A stretch of 64,000 bases of DNA from Camellia lanceoleosa (Eukaryota; Streptophyta; Magnoliopsida; Ericales; Theaceae). Every line of letters starts with the position of its first letter. Position 1 is the stretch's first letter. The translations under genes were made by a program, and so were the position numbers. The DNA lies in the NCBI GenBank assembly GCA_025200525.1, contig CM045761.1:37208190-37272189 (forward strand), in the 5' to 3' direction. A model generated the notes under the pieces. It saw only the letters and a program-made list of their open reading frames with translations, made no database searches and was not told where the DNA came from. This document shows, piece by piece, positions 32,596-45,100 of this stretch.

Positions 32596-35472
32596 TGTTG
32601 GAACAATCTTCTGTGTATAATAAATAAATTGAAACCAGATCAAACAAATAAAATAAATAACTTATTGGATTTATTTTACCGAACCGAATGAATAATTAAA
32701 AGATCAAATTGAGTGTGTGACACTCTATTCTTAAAACAGATTCGCCTTGCTATGGTGCTTACAGAAAAATAGCGTCTATCTCACAGGATACAATGATCTT
32801 AACAAATTATAATAGCAATCCAAACAATTTGTACGGTGAACAAAAACATTGTGTTCTATACTCTCTTTAATTTTCCTAAAAAACTAATATGAAAAGAATT
32901 TATGCAAATGAGCAAAACAAGACAGCAAAATGAAATTTTCAGATTATTTTTTCGGATCTCCAAACTGCTGGAATAGGGCTGGTATTTATAGGCATATAGA
33001 TATGTCTGAACAGGTGCTGTCTAGAACCGAAAATGTATGAAACCGTTTGAATAGATATAATTCAAAATTCAAACAGATCTGCTGGTAATTGCTGGCAGTT
33101 TTGGACAGATAACTGCCCAGCAGTTTGGATCTGTCCGAGTAATTAAAAAACTTGTAAATAGTTTGAATCTGTTAAAAATTTGAATTTATTATGGATTAGA
33201 AATGGTACAATTATGGACAGAAAATTTAAATTCAAATTTGGAATTAAATTTCCACAATAATTTTTGAAAAAATTCAAATAAATTTTGTCCAAAAAATTAA
33301 TATTAGAACCGACTCGACCTACAATCCATACCTGTTCGCTTGGCTCGTGGGATGGTCGGACGACGCGGCAAGAATACACACATGTATGGTGGTTTGAGCC
33401 AATATTTCTTTGTCCATAACTCCTTCCTTCTACAAATTTAGAGTGCCCCCTTGGGGCTCAACCCAAGTTAGTACACCAAGAGTTTATATACATACACAAG
33501 CTCTCTTAAAGTTTTAATGTGGGACAAGCCTAACAAAGAAACTCACATTTAATTCTTTAAATGTCCATTCCACGAACCCAAAAACAACGTCAACTTCCCA
33601 TTCACTCATAAATGGTTTTGACGAACTGTTTTCATCGTGTGACTTGCCATGCGGCAAGGAACACGTCACCTCTTCCGACCCACCTCAAAAACGTTTGGGA
33701 CCCACTCTATTTTGGGCTCAAAGTTCGTCCAAAACAAGCCTATAAAACCAAATTTTCCAACAATCCCCCACATGAATGAAATTTGACGGAGAGAAAATAT
33801 AAGAACATGATCTAATTACAGAGAGTATAGAAATTGGAAATATTCAGCAAAAGATAGATAGCTTTTGGCTTTGAACCTTCCTTTGTGAGACACTATCAGA
33901 TTTACTAGCTAACTAGTGAGGATAGGTAGCTTTTGTAAAATAAAAGAAACAAGAATTATAACTTTTATTTTCAATTAATTTGAAAATAAAATAAAATTTT
34001 ATTTAACCAAATTAATTCCACACAGAAATTAAATTTTTGTAACACTTCAATAATTAAAATATGAAACAGAATTTTAATTAATGAACACTCAGAAATAATT
34101 TCTGACAAAATTCAACAAATAAATATTCTGAATTGTTAATGACACCAATATATTACTATTAGTTGTCAAAGAAAATAAACAGTATATTACTACTATTTGT
34201 TTTTCCAACCAGAATATTATTTTGTAAAATCACAGAAAATAATTTCTGTAAGAAGAAGAAAAAGAAAAGGAAACAAACAAAAAACTCTGTATAAACAAAA
34301 TAATTTGAATCTGTCTTAAGACTGTTAGAATAATCTTCTATGTACAATAAATAAATTGAAACCAAATCAAATAAATAACTTACATGATTTATTTTACCGA
34401 ATCGAATGAATACTTAAAAGATCAAGTCGAGTGTGTGACACTCCGTCCTTAAGACAAATTCGCTCCGTTACGATACTTACGGAAAAATGGCGTTTATCTC
34501 CCAGGATACAATGATCTTCACAAATTGTAGTAGCACTCCAAACAATTTGTACGGCGAACAAAAACCTTGTGTTCTATACTATCTTTAATTTTCCTTAAAA
34601 ACTAATATGAAGAGAATTTATGCAAATAAGCAAAACAGGACAGCAAAATAAAATTTTCAGATTATTTTTTCGGATATCCAAACTGCTAGAATTGGGCTGG
34701 TATTTATAGGCATACAAATCTGTCCGAATAGGTGCTTTCTAGAACCGAACAGGTATGAAACTGTTTGAACAGATATAATTCAAAATTTAAACAAATCTGC
34801 TGGTAACTGCTGGCAGTTTTGGACAGATAATTGCCCAGTAGTTTGGATCTGTCCGGGTAGTTAAAAAACTTGTAAACAGTTTGAATCTGTTAAAAATTTG
34901 AATCTGTTGTAGCCTGGAAATGGCACAATTATAGATAGAAAATTCAAATTCAAATTTGGAATTAAATTCCCGCAATAATTTTTGAAAAAATTCAAATGAA
35001 TTTTGTCTAAAAAATTAATATTAAAACCAACCCGACCCACAGCTCACATCTGCGAATGGTACGGCTTGGCTTGGCCGACCGGACGGCGGCGGATCGCGCG
35101 CGTAATGGTTTGAGCCAAGGTTCCTTTGTCCATAACTCTTCCCTTCTACAAATTTGAGGTGCCCCTTGGGGCCCAACTTAAGTTGGTACACCAAGAGCTT
35201 ATATACATACATAAGCTCTCTTAAAGTTTCAATGTGGGACAAGCCTAACAAGGAAATCTACATTTAATTCTTTAAATGTCCATTCCACGAACCCGAAAAC
35301 GACATCAACTTCCCATTCACTCATAAATGGTTTTGACAAACCATCTTCATCGTGTTACTTGCCATACAACAAGGAACACTTCACCTCTTCGGACCCAAAA
35401 ACGTTTGGGACCCACTCTATTTTGGGCTCAAAGTTGGCCCAAAATAAGCCTATAAAACCAAATTTTCTAACA
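32596..35472 (+). mobile_element. Short non-autonomous LTR retrotransposon nested in CACTA
   Basis: LTRs 32596-33762 (TGTTGGAACAATC ... TTTTCCAACA) and 34323-35472 (TGTTAGAATAATC ... TTTTCTAACA) flank about 560 bp without an ORF. A perfect 5-bp duplication TTCAG lies at 32591-32595 and 35473-35477. The interior begins ATCCCCCACATGAATG; I cannot assign its primer tRNA. The LTRs carry TTTATATACATACA (TATA-like) and have diverged visibly. Copy A holds only the start of the 5' LTR, so the insertion predates the duplication. Confidence 0.85.
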
Positions 35473-37840
35473 TTCAGTTCTTGGAAATGGTAATCGGCCT
35501 CGATAAGGACCTTGATCAATTCATGGTAAGGCTCCTCACTTGGTTCATACTTGTATGTATGTCTGTATAATTTCTCTTTATGTGTATGACTAGATGTAGG
35601 TTTTGTTCAAATTTGATTGTTTTGTTATTGCAATATGATATGATTTGTCAAATTAGGACAATAGTTTGATGTTTGGTTTATCATTCTCTATCTAATTTTA
35701 GACATAAATTTGGAAAAAAAACTTGAAACGTGAATAATCAAAGTAAAAAAAAGAAAAGAAAAAAAGACTTTAAGGACTAAAATGAGAAAAGGGCCAAACA
35801 TATAAAAATCCTCCATTAATGGATAATAAAGTCCATTCTACAAAAGCCCTTGCTTTGTGGAGAAGTTGTCTCAAACAGCGTAACTATTCTTTTTCTATGG
35901 TTCGGACATATTTTTTTATTGGATAATAAAAAAGGAAAAACTAAAACCAAAAAACAAAAAAACAAAAACCAAAAAGAAGTTTTGAATAAAGCATGATCTT
36001 GTATTTTCAAATGCAAACATTTGTGAATGTCAAAACATTGTTCTCTTTTGTAATTTCTTATGCTGATATGCTTTGCCTTCGGAGTTATATTTGTCTATAA
36101 ACTTGCTCTTAAGTCCTTTTTTGGGCCTTTGGCTTGGCAATCCACTGAACTTTTTTTAATTTCTGATGTCAGACAAATTTGGAGCTGCAATGACGGTTGT
36201 GAAATCTGATATTCGTGGTAATATATCGATAAGATACTTTTCTTCTTAATTTTCACTTATATGCTTGTTTACATTCAATTAATTATAATCCTCTTCAATA
36301 AAAATAAATAAATAAAAGTTAACATGTCACACTATGCCAATTTATGATCGGCAAAAGATGGTAAAGGCACTATTGGGTACATATTGAATTTGTTCTTTGT
36401 TGTCCTAATAATGTTAGTTTAAAACATGGTCTTGAAGTCTTGTACTGGATATAAATTTGTCGAGCTCAATTTGGAAGATTTTGGATTTGGGTTTCTATAT
36501 ATTTTGTTTGACGAAGTCTAACTGGAAAACATAAATGCTAACCTACATTATATACATCTCTCTAGTTAAATAAAGTATAATGAAATTTTTGCATCTTTAT
36601 ATTATGTTTTCAATACTGAAGGTTGTGGAACTGTAGTGCCTTCAATGTTCAAGATTTATGAAAATGCTGACTGTCACAAGTAACAAAATTTGATGAAAAC
36701 TGCTAAAAGATTTTGATTCTGAAACAATTAGGATCATGTTATATATTGGTGAGAAAAGAAAATTTTAGAAACATTGCATGTAATTGTCAAACTAGAGTTT
36801 ATTAGGCAGGCATGAGGTTCAATTTGGAGGTTGTATAAATTTTCAACAAAATAGAAACATTAAAATGATTTTGATGGTATTATATGCAGAGTATAATATA
36901 TCTAGATTATTAATTTTAATTGTAGAATTGTTATAATTTGCAAAGTATAATATATCTAAATTATTAATTTTATAATTGTTATAATTTGAAATGTCAATAT
37001 TATTGAATAAGTGCCAATGGTTATTTTATTTATTTTTCTTTTTTTACATATTGCTTTTGTATGGGCTATTGTAGATATGTACGAAGAACATTTGCTCTGT
37101 ATATGGAAGACATTTATTTTGGAACAATCCTCTGTTTTGGAAATTCAGCGTTTTTGTATGTAATATGTAATTTAGATGGATTATACTTACTTTGTATGGA
37201 TTTATATGATATTTGGAATATGATGTTACGAGTTAAAGTTTTTGAATAGTTGATAATGAAATGAGTATTATTCATAATGGATTTAGATTATAATTGATAG
37301 ATGTATTATTGATATATGTACAGGTTACAAGCTACAGGTTGCATTGATAATGAAATGCATATAATTTAGAAATTAATGAAAAATATTCAATTTGAACATT
37401 TTAAAATAAATGAATAAATAGAGCTTGAGCTTTTGGTGACTAAACATTTAGTAGCCAAAAAATAAAATGGAACTTATTGGTGACTATATGGCTGGTAGCC
37501 AAAAAATAAAAATGAAAGTTTTTGGCGACTAAAAAATTAGTAGCCACGTCAAAAAGGAGTGTCATGTTTTTAGCGACTAAAAATTTGATAGTTAAAAAAC
37601 TAAAGATGGAAAATATTTTTTTTTGGCGACTAAATATTTTCTTTTAAGCGACTAAATTTTTAATCGCCAATTGGTGACTTTCAGCGATTAAAAAAAAATT
37701 AGTCGTCAATACCTTTCCTGACAATTATCTAGCGACAAAGCTGGCGACTAAAAAATTTAGTCTGCAAAAATCTTCGACGACTAAAAAATAACTTTTGACA
37801 ACTAAAAATTTAATCACTAAAAATATAATTTGTTGTAGTG

Positions 37841-38070
37841 ATTCTATATTCAAAGTCAATAATAAATGTTAAAAGTACATAACATTAGACTTCAAATCAA
37901 CAAATTAAATCAAAAGAAAATGCGTATAAAATTAGATCTTCCAAAGTCTAATTTATTCAAAAAAAAGTCCCAACCAATCAAAATAAAATTATTTGTTTGT
38001 AGACTAATAAATACGCTAGGTAGCCAGAAAAGTTACTTAAAACATTACGTAAAAAAATGAATCCATGATC
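37841..38070. other. AT-rich spacer
   Basis: Short single-copy-looking spacer between the CACTA element and the hAT-like element. The 64-codon frame in it has no recognisable content. Confidence 0.5.
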
Positions 38071-38804
38071 AGTGGCGAAGCCACATGAAGGGCTGGGGTG
38101 TCACGTGCCCCCTCCTCTCCCAACCCACCCACCCGAGGTTTTGGATTTACAATTTTTTTTATACATATGTATATAAATAAAATTTTAAACAAAAATATTA
38201 TTTAGAAGAAAATATCAATGGCATTTCTAATTTATGAGAACAATAATGATTGTTTTATTGAAAATAAAGGGGCTATAATAAATTATATTTTTATGTGTGA
38301 AAATTTTATAAAAAAATCTCAATATAAAACTAATATCTATCATTATTGACATATAATATAATTAATCTCACTATATATACACAAAAATTACTAGAGTGTT
38401 GGTTATTTTTGCATGTGGAGTTCACCCTTCATATGTTGCTTTAATATTAGTTTGTGATATCATATGTCAATGATGACGTGATATCACTATTATATGAAAT
38501 TTTTACTCAAATTTTGTAAAAGTTTAATTTATCTTACCATTATATAATTTATTTTAAGACTTAAATATATGACTTTTTTATATTGTCCATGATATACTAA
38601 TTATACGTAGTACTTTCTTTTCGATTTTACTCAAAATTACTTGTAAAATTTTATGTGAAATACTTTTGTGATAATTTATTTAAGTTTTTTTATTTAATGT
38701 TAATTCAAAAATTATTATTATTTTCTTATTGTTAGTTATGAAAAAAAAATTAAAATTGTAATTAATAAATGTCCTTTCTAATTTAATTTTTTGACTCCAC
38801 CAAT
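38071..38804. mobile_element. hAT-like non-autonomous element 3' of PAP18
   Basis: Ends AGTGGCGAAGCCACATG (left) and TTGACTCCACCAAT (right) are imperfect inverted repeats of the (C)AGTGGCGGAGCCA type. It is flanked by ATCCATGATC on both sides (38061-38070 and 38805-38814), consistent with an 8-bp hAT duplication plus chance matches. AT-rich, no ORF. It ends 128 bp past the PAP18 stop codon, so it may lie in the 3' UTR. Confidence 0.7.
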
Positions 38805-38931
38805 ATCCATGATCTACATTTATTATAAGTGTCACATTCCACAAAGGTTAAATCTATATCACTTTCAAGATAAGATTTATAATAAATTTTCAAAGTTGAT
38901 AATATTTTTTTACAGTGAATTAGCTGTAACT

Positions 38932-39160
38932 TTAAAGTTCATCGTTGAGGGAAGATGATGATGTTTGCCATTTTGGAATTCCCATGCAAGCTTTAGAAGA
39001 GCTTAAGGTTTGAAAAAACACGTCATCGGTGACAAGGGAGTCGGATTCATTGTTGCGGTGCCATGACCAGTGAGCATGTGTGGTGTTCAAAATTCTGAAT
39101 CGGCCATGTCCAAAGCTTGGCTCACGATATAGCGAAATTGAAGGACTTGGCTTCTTAAAA
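38932..39160 (-). CDS. PAP18: PAP18-like exon 5 and stop
   Basis: Acceptor ATGACTGAAG|TTTTAAG. Codes FKKPSPSISLYREPSFGHG, then HAHWSWHRNN and a Ser-rich tail ending NDEL, with TAA at 38934-38932. The acceptor is pyrimidine-poor, so it is the least certain splice site of the gene. Confidence 0.85.
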
Positions 39161-42100
39161 CTTCAGTCATGCACATCACCAATATACATATGAAACAATG
39201 TTATCCTCAAAAACTCAACATGGAGTAGTAAGTTTTTACATCTAATGTTTGTATCAAATTTTAAATAGTGATATATAGATGAGTCAATGTTGATTGTGGT
39301 GTAACAGTATCAAAAGTTTACCTATCATGAACCAACCAATATCAATTTATTTTCATTTTCACTAATGTACGGATATGGATATGTATTGACCAATATGATC
39401 GATATTAGCCAATATTTAAAATCTTGATTGGTATTTATCATAGAAAATTCTTAACTAAAAGCAAGCAAAGCAAAAGAATAATTGAAATTTTGGCTAGAAC
39501 TTACTTGAAAGCAAGGCCTTCTCTGTTTCCTCCATCACCAATGGTCACATGTACTGGACCACAAGGGTCTGCCTTCTTGTTATAAACCCTAGTCTGCAAT
39601 GGAAACATAAACACAAATAAATCAAACTAAGCCTTCGTTTGGCATAAGTTAAAATAGGATTTTTTAGTTAAAATAGTTACAAAAAGACAAAATAAATTTT
39701 TTAATCAAATAAGAAAAAATGTCACATTCAAATTATAATCATTTTATTTTTCTCTCATAAAAGTCAAAAAAGTCAAAAAGTCTATCCCAGACGAGACTTT
39801 TTAACCCAGATTAAAATAGTCAACAAGTTAATCCATATCTCAAACGAATCCTAAAATCATTTGTGGGGTCCATTATTTTTATCTCAAATTTATTTCCCAA
39901 TATGTGAAAGTCATTTGTGCACTTCAGATTTATTTATTTTTTAAAAATGTTTTTGAGTAAGTATATGTGTTTTCGAAAAGTATAAATAACTTACAAATCT
40001 TTCGTATGCATGAACATGTCCTGCAAAAACCACATCCACTCGAGCCCTATACAACAGCTCCTCCATAGCCTTCCTCATGGTCTCTCCTTCGCCTTCATGT
40101 GCCTCATTACTATTATACCACGGTGCATGAATAAGTACCAAGAGCCATGGTGTCACTGTCCTATCAACTTTCGCCAAGTCAGCCTCAAGCCACTTGTACT
40201 GATCAGAGCTGGCCTCAAAGTCTGTGTAGGATCCCAACATGGCAATGTGGGTCCCTGCAGCATCAAAAGAATAGTACAGATTGGAGTTGGACCCACTCTC
40301 TTGGTATGGCATGAGCCACCTGGAATTGTAGGCTTTGAAACCATGAGGGTAGATAATTGGGAAAGTTTCGATTTCATGGTTGCCTTCGGTCACCATCCAT
40401 GGCCGATGGCTCGCGTATTGCTCGACTAGGCGGCCGAATGAGTCCCAAAGTGGTTGTTGGGTATCGGCGTATGACAGATCACCCGGTAAGAGAAATATAT
40501 CATAGTCCCTTGCATCAATATGTTTTAGGGTTGATGCTGTCCATTCAGTCTGGCCTAGATCACCTGTCTCAACAAATTTGTATAATTTTTTGTTATAGTC
40601 ACTACAACATTTTCTTAGTTTAGTGACATTTGAAAGTGCCACAAAACTATTCTTCTAATGACATTTTTTGGTCTTGTGGCATTTTGAACAAGTGCCACTT
40701 CTATCGGTGCCACGGTAGATACGAGTGCCACGGTAGATACTTGCAAGTGTCACTGCACCATCATGGCTAAAAACTTTTAATGACATTTTAATGTCATGGT
40801 AGATATTATTTGTGGCACTATCAAGCGCCATTAAAAAAAGAGTTAGTGACACTTATAAGTGTCATTACACCATCAAGACTAAAACCTTTCAGTGACACTT
40901 TAATGTCATGGTAGGCACTATTCGTGACGCTATCAAGTGTCATTCGTGACGATAATTCGTTGTAGAACAATTTGATCCGCTCTTGCAGAGACTTGAACCG
41001 CCAACCTCCCGCACCATAAACCTTATACACCATACTCTTCCCACTACACCTCTATAGCACCATATGATTATATATGCAACATTTATTATTTATATAGTAC
41101 ATACATCTATATTAATATAAAAGTATATGTATAAACATAATTATTTTATTGAACATAATTTATGTAAAATAAACTATTTACTAGTAAAATAAAAAAAAGG
41201 CCACTTTTGACGACTAAAAATATTTTTTGGTCGCCAATTCTATACTTTTGGCTACTAATTGTTTTTTAGTTGCTAAAAAACTTAACTTTTGCCAACCAAA
41301 ATCGGATTTGGTCACCGAAGATGCACTTTCAGCTACCAAAATTTTGGTCGCTAAAAAATTAATTCCCGCCGTAGGATTTTAGTTCTCCCGCGCTAAAAAT
41401 AACCACTTTTGGCGACTAAACTTATTTTTTAGTCACCAATTATACACTTTTGGCTACTAAAATTTTTTTAGTCACCAAAAAGCTTTACTTTTGGCTACTA
41501 AAATTTTTTTAGTCGGTAAAACCCATATAATCAATGACCAAACTTATTTTTAATCGCCAATTGTAGACTTTTGGCTACTAAATTTTTTTAGTTGCCAAAA
41601 AGCTTTACTTTGGGCTACTAAAATTTTTTGTGTCACTAAACCCATATAATCAGCGACGAAACTTAGTTTTGGTCGCCAATTGTAGACTTTTGGCTACTAA
41701 AATTGTTTAGTCGCCAAAAAGCTTTACTTTTGGCTATTAATGCTGTTTTGGTTGCTGAAAGCTATACTTTCAGCGACCAATTTTTTTTTGCTCAGGAAAT
41801 TTAGTCGCCGAATATGCTTTTTCCTATAGTGTATATTGAGTTTAATTTATTTATTTTTAATCATTTACTGCATTGTAAAAATTTTAAAAATATATTGGCA
41901 TTTTTTGTTTTTTCAAAAATGCCATTATAAGCTTGGAAAGTTTTTGACTTAGTGGCATTTCTCAAAATGCTGTAAAATATTTGTTTATGAAACTTTTCAC
42001 CTAAGTGCCATAAAAACTAATTTGCACCTACCTAGTGTCCTGATATTTTTTTTAAAATGCCATTGCTACTAAAGTTTAGTGATATCTGTTGGTAAATGTC

Positions 42101-45100
42101 ACGAACATAATTTTTTGTGTCATTATTTTATAAAATACCATAAAATTGATGTGACATTTCTTTATTGAAATGCCACTAGAGCTTTATATGTTTGTGGCTT
42201 TGTGGCATTTATCTAAATGTGTCACCAAATATTATTTTTGTGGCATTTTCTAAAAACATGCCACTAGTATAGTGTCACTAAAGTGTGTTTTTGTTATAGT
42301 TTTGTGACACTTGTTCATTGAAATGTCACTAGAGCCTTTTATGTTTGTCGTTTTGTGACATTTTTCAAAAACGTGCCACTAAATATCATTTTTGTGGCAT
42401 TTTCTAAAAATATGCCACTAGTGTAGTGCCACTAAAGTATGTTTTTGTTGTAGTTTTGTGACACTTGTTCATTGAAATGTCACTAGAGCCTTTTATGTTT
42501 GTCGTTTTGTGACATTTTTCAAAAACATGCCACTAAATATCATTTTTTGTGGCATTTTCTAAAAATATGCCACTAGTGGAGTGCCACTAAAGTATGTTTT
42601 TGTTGTAGTGAGTCAAGCCTCATCATATATGATTTTGTATCTCATATATATCATGCTAATTTGTAGCTTCAGAAGAAGGGTAATTCCTTAGAGCAAGAAT
42701 CTAACAAAGCAAAAAATGGTTTATTTATTTATTTTCCTCAAGAGCAAAACATATTTAAGATTCTAAACTCATAGGTAAAACATCGCTCACAATTAGATCT
42801 AAACATCGCTCGTGAGGATTATAGAAAAATCAAGGTAAATTGAGGATATAGAAAAAACAATTGCAATTTTTTTAGGTACTCGAGGATTATAAATGTACAA
42901 AGGAAGGTTGGTGAATTGTTAAGAGAGAGATGCAACAAGGAGGGTGGGTTCCGGTACTCAATCGAAGAGGACGTCAAGATACCAGGAATCATGGGCCACG
43001 GAAGGGCCTATTCACAGTCTTCGTGGATAACATCCCTAACTCCATGGATCCGAAAAGGCTGTATAAGTTGTTTCTGAAGTTTGGTATTGTCAAAGATGTC
43101 TTTATTCCACAAAAGAGGCGCAAGGTGAAGAACTCCAGGTTTGGTTTTGTGAGGTTTGACTGCCCTGTGGCCATGGAAATGGCAATCCAAAAAGCTAATG
43201 GCTTGTGGGTTGATGATAAGGCCTTGGAAGTTAAGAGTGCTGAGTACGGCCATGAGAGAGCTAGGCCAAGGGTCAATCCTCATATTCCGGTGGAAGGTCT
43301 TACGAACCACAGGCTCAATAATACAGGAGGTGGTAGGAATGTCGCTCAGTTGAGGAGCCATTTATCCTTTGCTGAAGCAGTTGCTGGCAAGTCCTCCCCA
43401 GATCGAGGTAGCATTATAGTGGAAGTTGATGAGGTAGGTAATGGATGGCTGCACGAGAGTGTTATTATAAGACTCAAAACGAAACGCTGTGCTCAAGAGT
43501 TGCAAGAGGAGTTAAAAATTCAAGGAGTGGGTGAGGTATTGGTAAGAGAGGGGGGTGGCAGAGATGTAGTTGTAACGTTCAATTCTAAGGAAGAGAAGAA
43601 GTCCAAAATGCCACTGTTTTACCCATGGATCCAGGATTGGAGCGAGTTTATTACGGAATGGAATGCTGGTTTAATTTTGGACCAGGAGAGGGGGGTATGG
43701 CTAAGCTGTTATGGCATTCCCCTTGATCTCTGGAGTAGCAGTACGTTGGCAAAGATTGGTAGTTTGTGGGGTGAAGTCCTTAATTTTGAAGGTGATGTTA
43801 GCAACCCGACTACATTCAGAAGTGCAAAGATCAGAATTGCAACAAAGCATATGGAACTCATTAATAAAGTCATCACTCTAAAGTGCAATGGGAAGCTTCA
43901 TTCAGTAAGAGTGTGCGAGGAGCCGAGGGTAGTGTCTGAAGTAGTGAAGGAGGTGTGCAAATGCAAGCTCCATCTTGAAGAAGGGTCTGGTTTCTTCATC
44001 AGTACTGATCAGGGGCCACTAGACAAACTCAGCGATGAGAAGGTGAAGATGTATGACGGGGCAGCTGAGTCAGTAGCTGAAATGGCCCGAAGAAATGAGC
44101 TGGACCATGTTAGTGAAACATATCAGCTGAGGAAAGAGGTTGAACTGGATGAAGAGAATGGGTTATTGCACACTTCAGCAGTTGATGACTCACTACATTA
44201 CTCCGGTAAGGAACATGGTGCTAGTGACGAAGAGGCAATGATGGTGTTGGGCAGCCCTGAGAAGGGTGTGAACGAGGCTTATCAAAAGGAGGAGGGTCAG
44301 GTGTTTTTTAATGGTGCTTGTGGTGTAAACGAGGCTTCTCAAAAGGAGGAGGGTCAGGTGTATTCACCAGGCTCCATACAAAGCCGTAGTGGATCGGGTG
44401 CAAATAGGCCTGGTATCAACTTAGAGGTCTTCTTGGGCCAAGCTTTAACAATCAATTGTGGGCCTTCAGAGAACGTGGGTAGAGCAGACCCAGAGCATAG
44501 TCCACCAATTACGTCTGGGGCAGCTAGGCCCAATGAGGAAACCATTAAGAGCAGGCCTAATGTGTTGTGCTCCAAGCTCAGTCAGCATAAACTGAGGAAG
44601 GATATGCTGACAGAGAAGAAAGGCTCGAAGGGCAACGGTAAGAGGGGCGAGAAAAAGACTTTGGGGCACTGCAATCAGAAGCAAATCGGGGGCTTTTCTG
44701 GTTTTGTTCGAAATATGAACCAGATAAGTGCATCATCTAGTAAGAAAGGATCTAAAGGAATCATGTCCAGACCGGCGGTGGCAGCTTCTGTGTCCTCCTC
44801 TTCGTATGGCAGCAGTGCAGAGGAAGGGAGATTATTTCGGGATGAAGCTCGTGCCACTCTTCACATGGGGAGGCTGTTAGGGATTAATTATGAAGGGAAA
44901 GAAGAGGAGGCCTTACAGAAGATCACAGAAATGGAACGGAAGGACTTGGGGCGGATGATAGAGAGCCAGCGGTCGTGAGTTGGGCACTGCCAAGAGGAGT
45001 TCCAGAGTCATTTTTGTTTTTAATGAAGATTCTATCATGGAATTGCAGAGGTTTGGGTAGAAGGGAGAAAAAGGGTAAGATTAGAAGCATGATCAAAGAC

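Larger units (their letters stand above)
23103..33518. repeat. Segmental duplication, copy B (interrupted by the giant LTR)
   Basis: Parallels 1136-6794. The copy is interrupted at 24135-29507 by an LTR that copy A lacks, and itself lacks the Cassandra insertion. Comparing the copies gives exact borders for both insertions. Beyond 33518 copy B continues with the rest of the nested LTR element and CACTA element. Confidence 0.8.
31061..37840 (+). mobile_element. Complete non-autonomous CACTA element (with a nested LTR element)
   Basis: Ends CACTACAAGAAAATGCACC (31061) and AATTTGTTGTAGTG (37840); flanked by ATT on both sides (31058-31060, 37841-37843), the 3-bp duplication expected for CACTA. 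Both ends (31080-31600, 37430-37830) are packed with the subterminal motif (T)TTGGCGACTAAAA in both orientations. There is no transposase. The interior holds the captured exon-like segment, the nested LTR element 32596-35472, and an AT-rich 3'UTR-like tract with further exon-like pieces near 35478-35528 and 36171-36212. Confidence 0.88.

Noticed and set aside
40968..41062. Functional tRNA gene
   Set aside because: A and B box-like words are present but no acceptor or anticodon stem could be drawn.
44975..45022. L1 ORF2 starting at GTG 44975, overlapping the ORF1 stop
   Set aside because: The endonuclease starts canonically at ATG 45023 (MKILSWNCRGLG); the 16 upstream codons have no family match.
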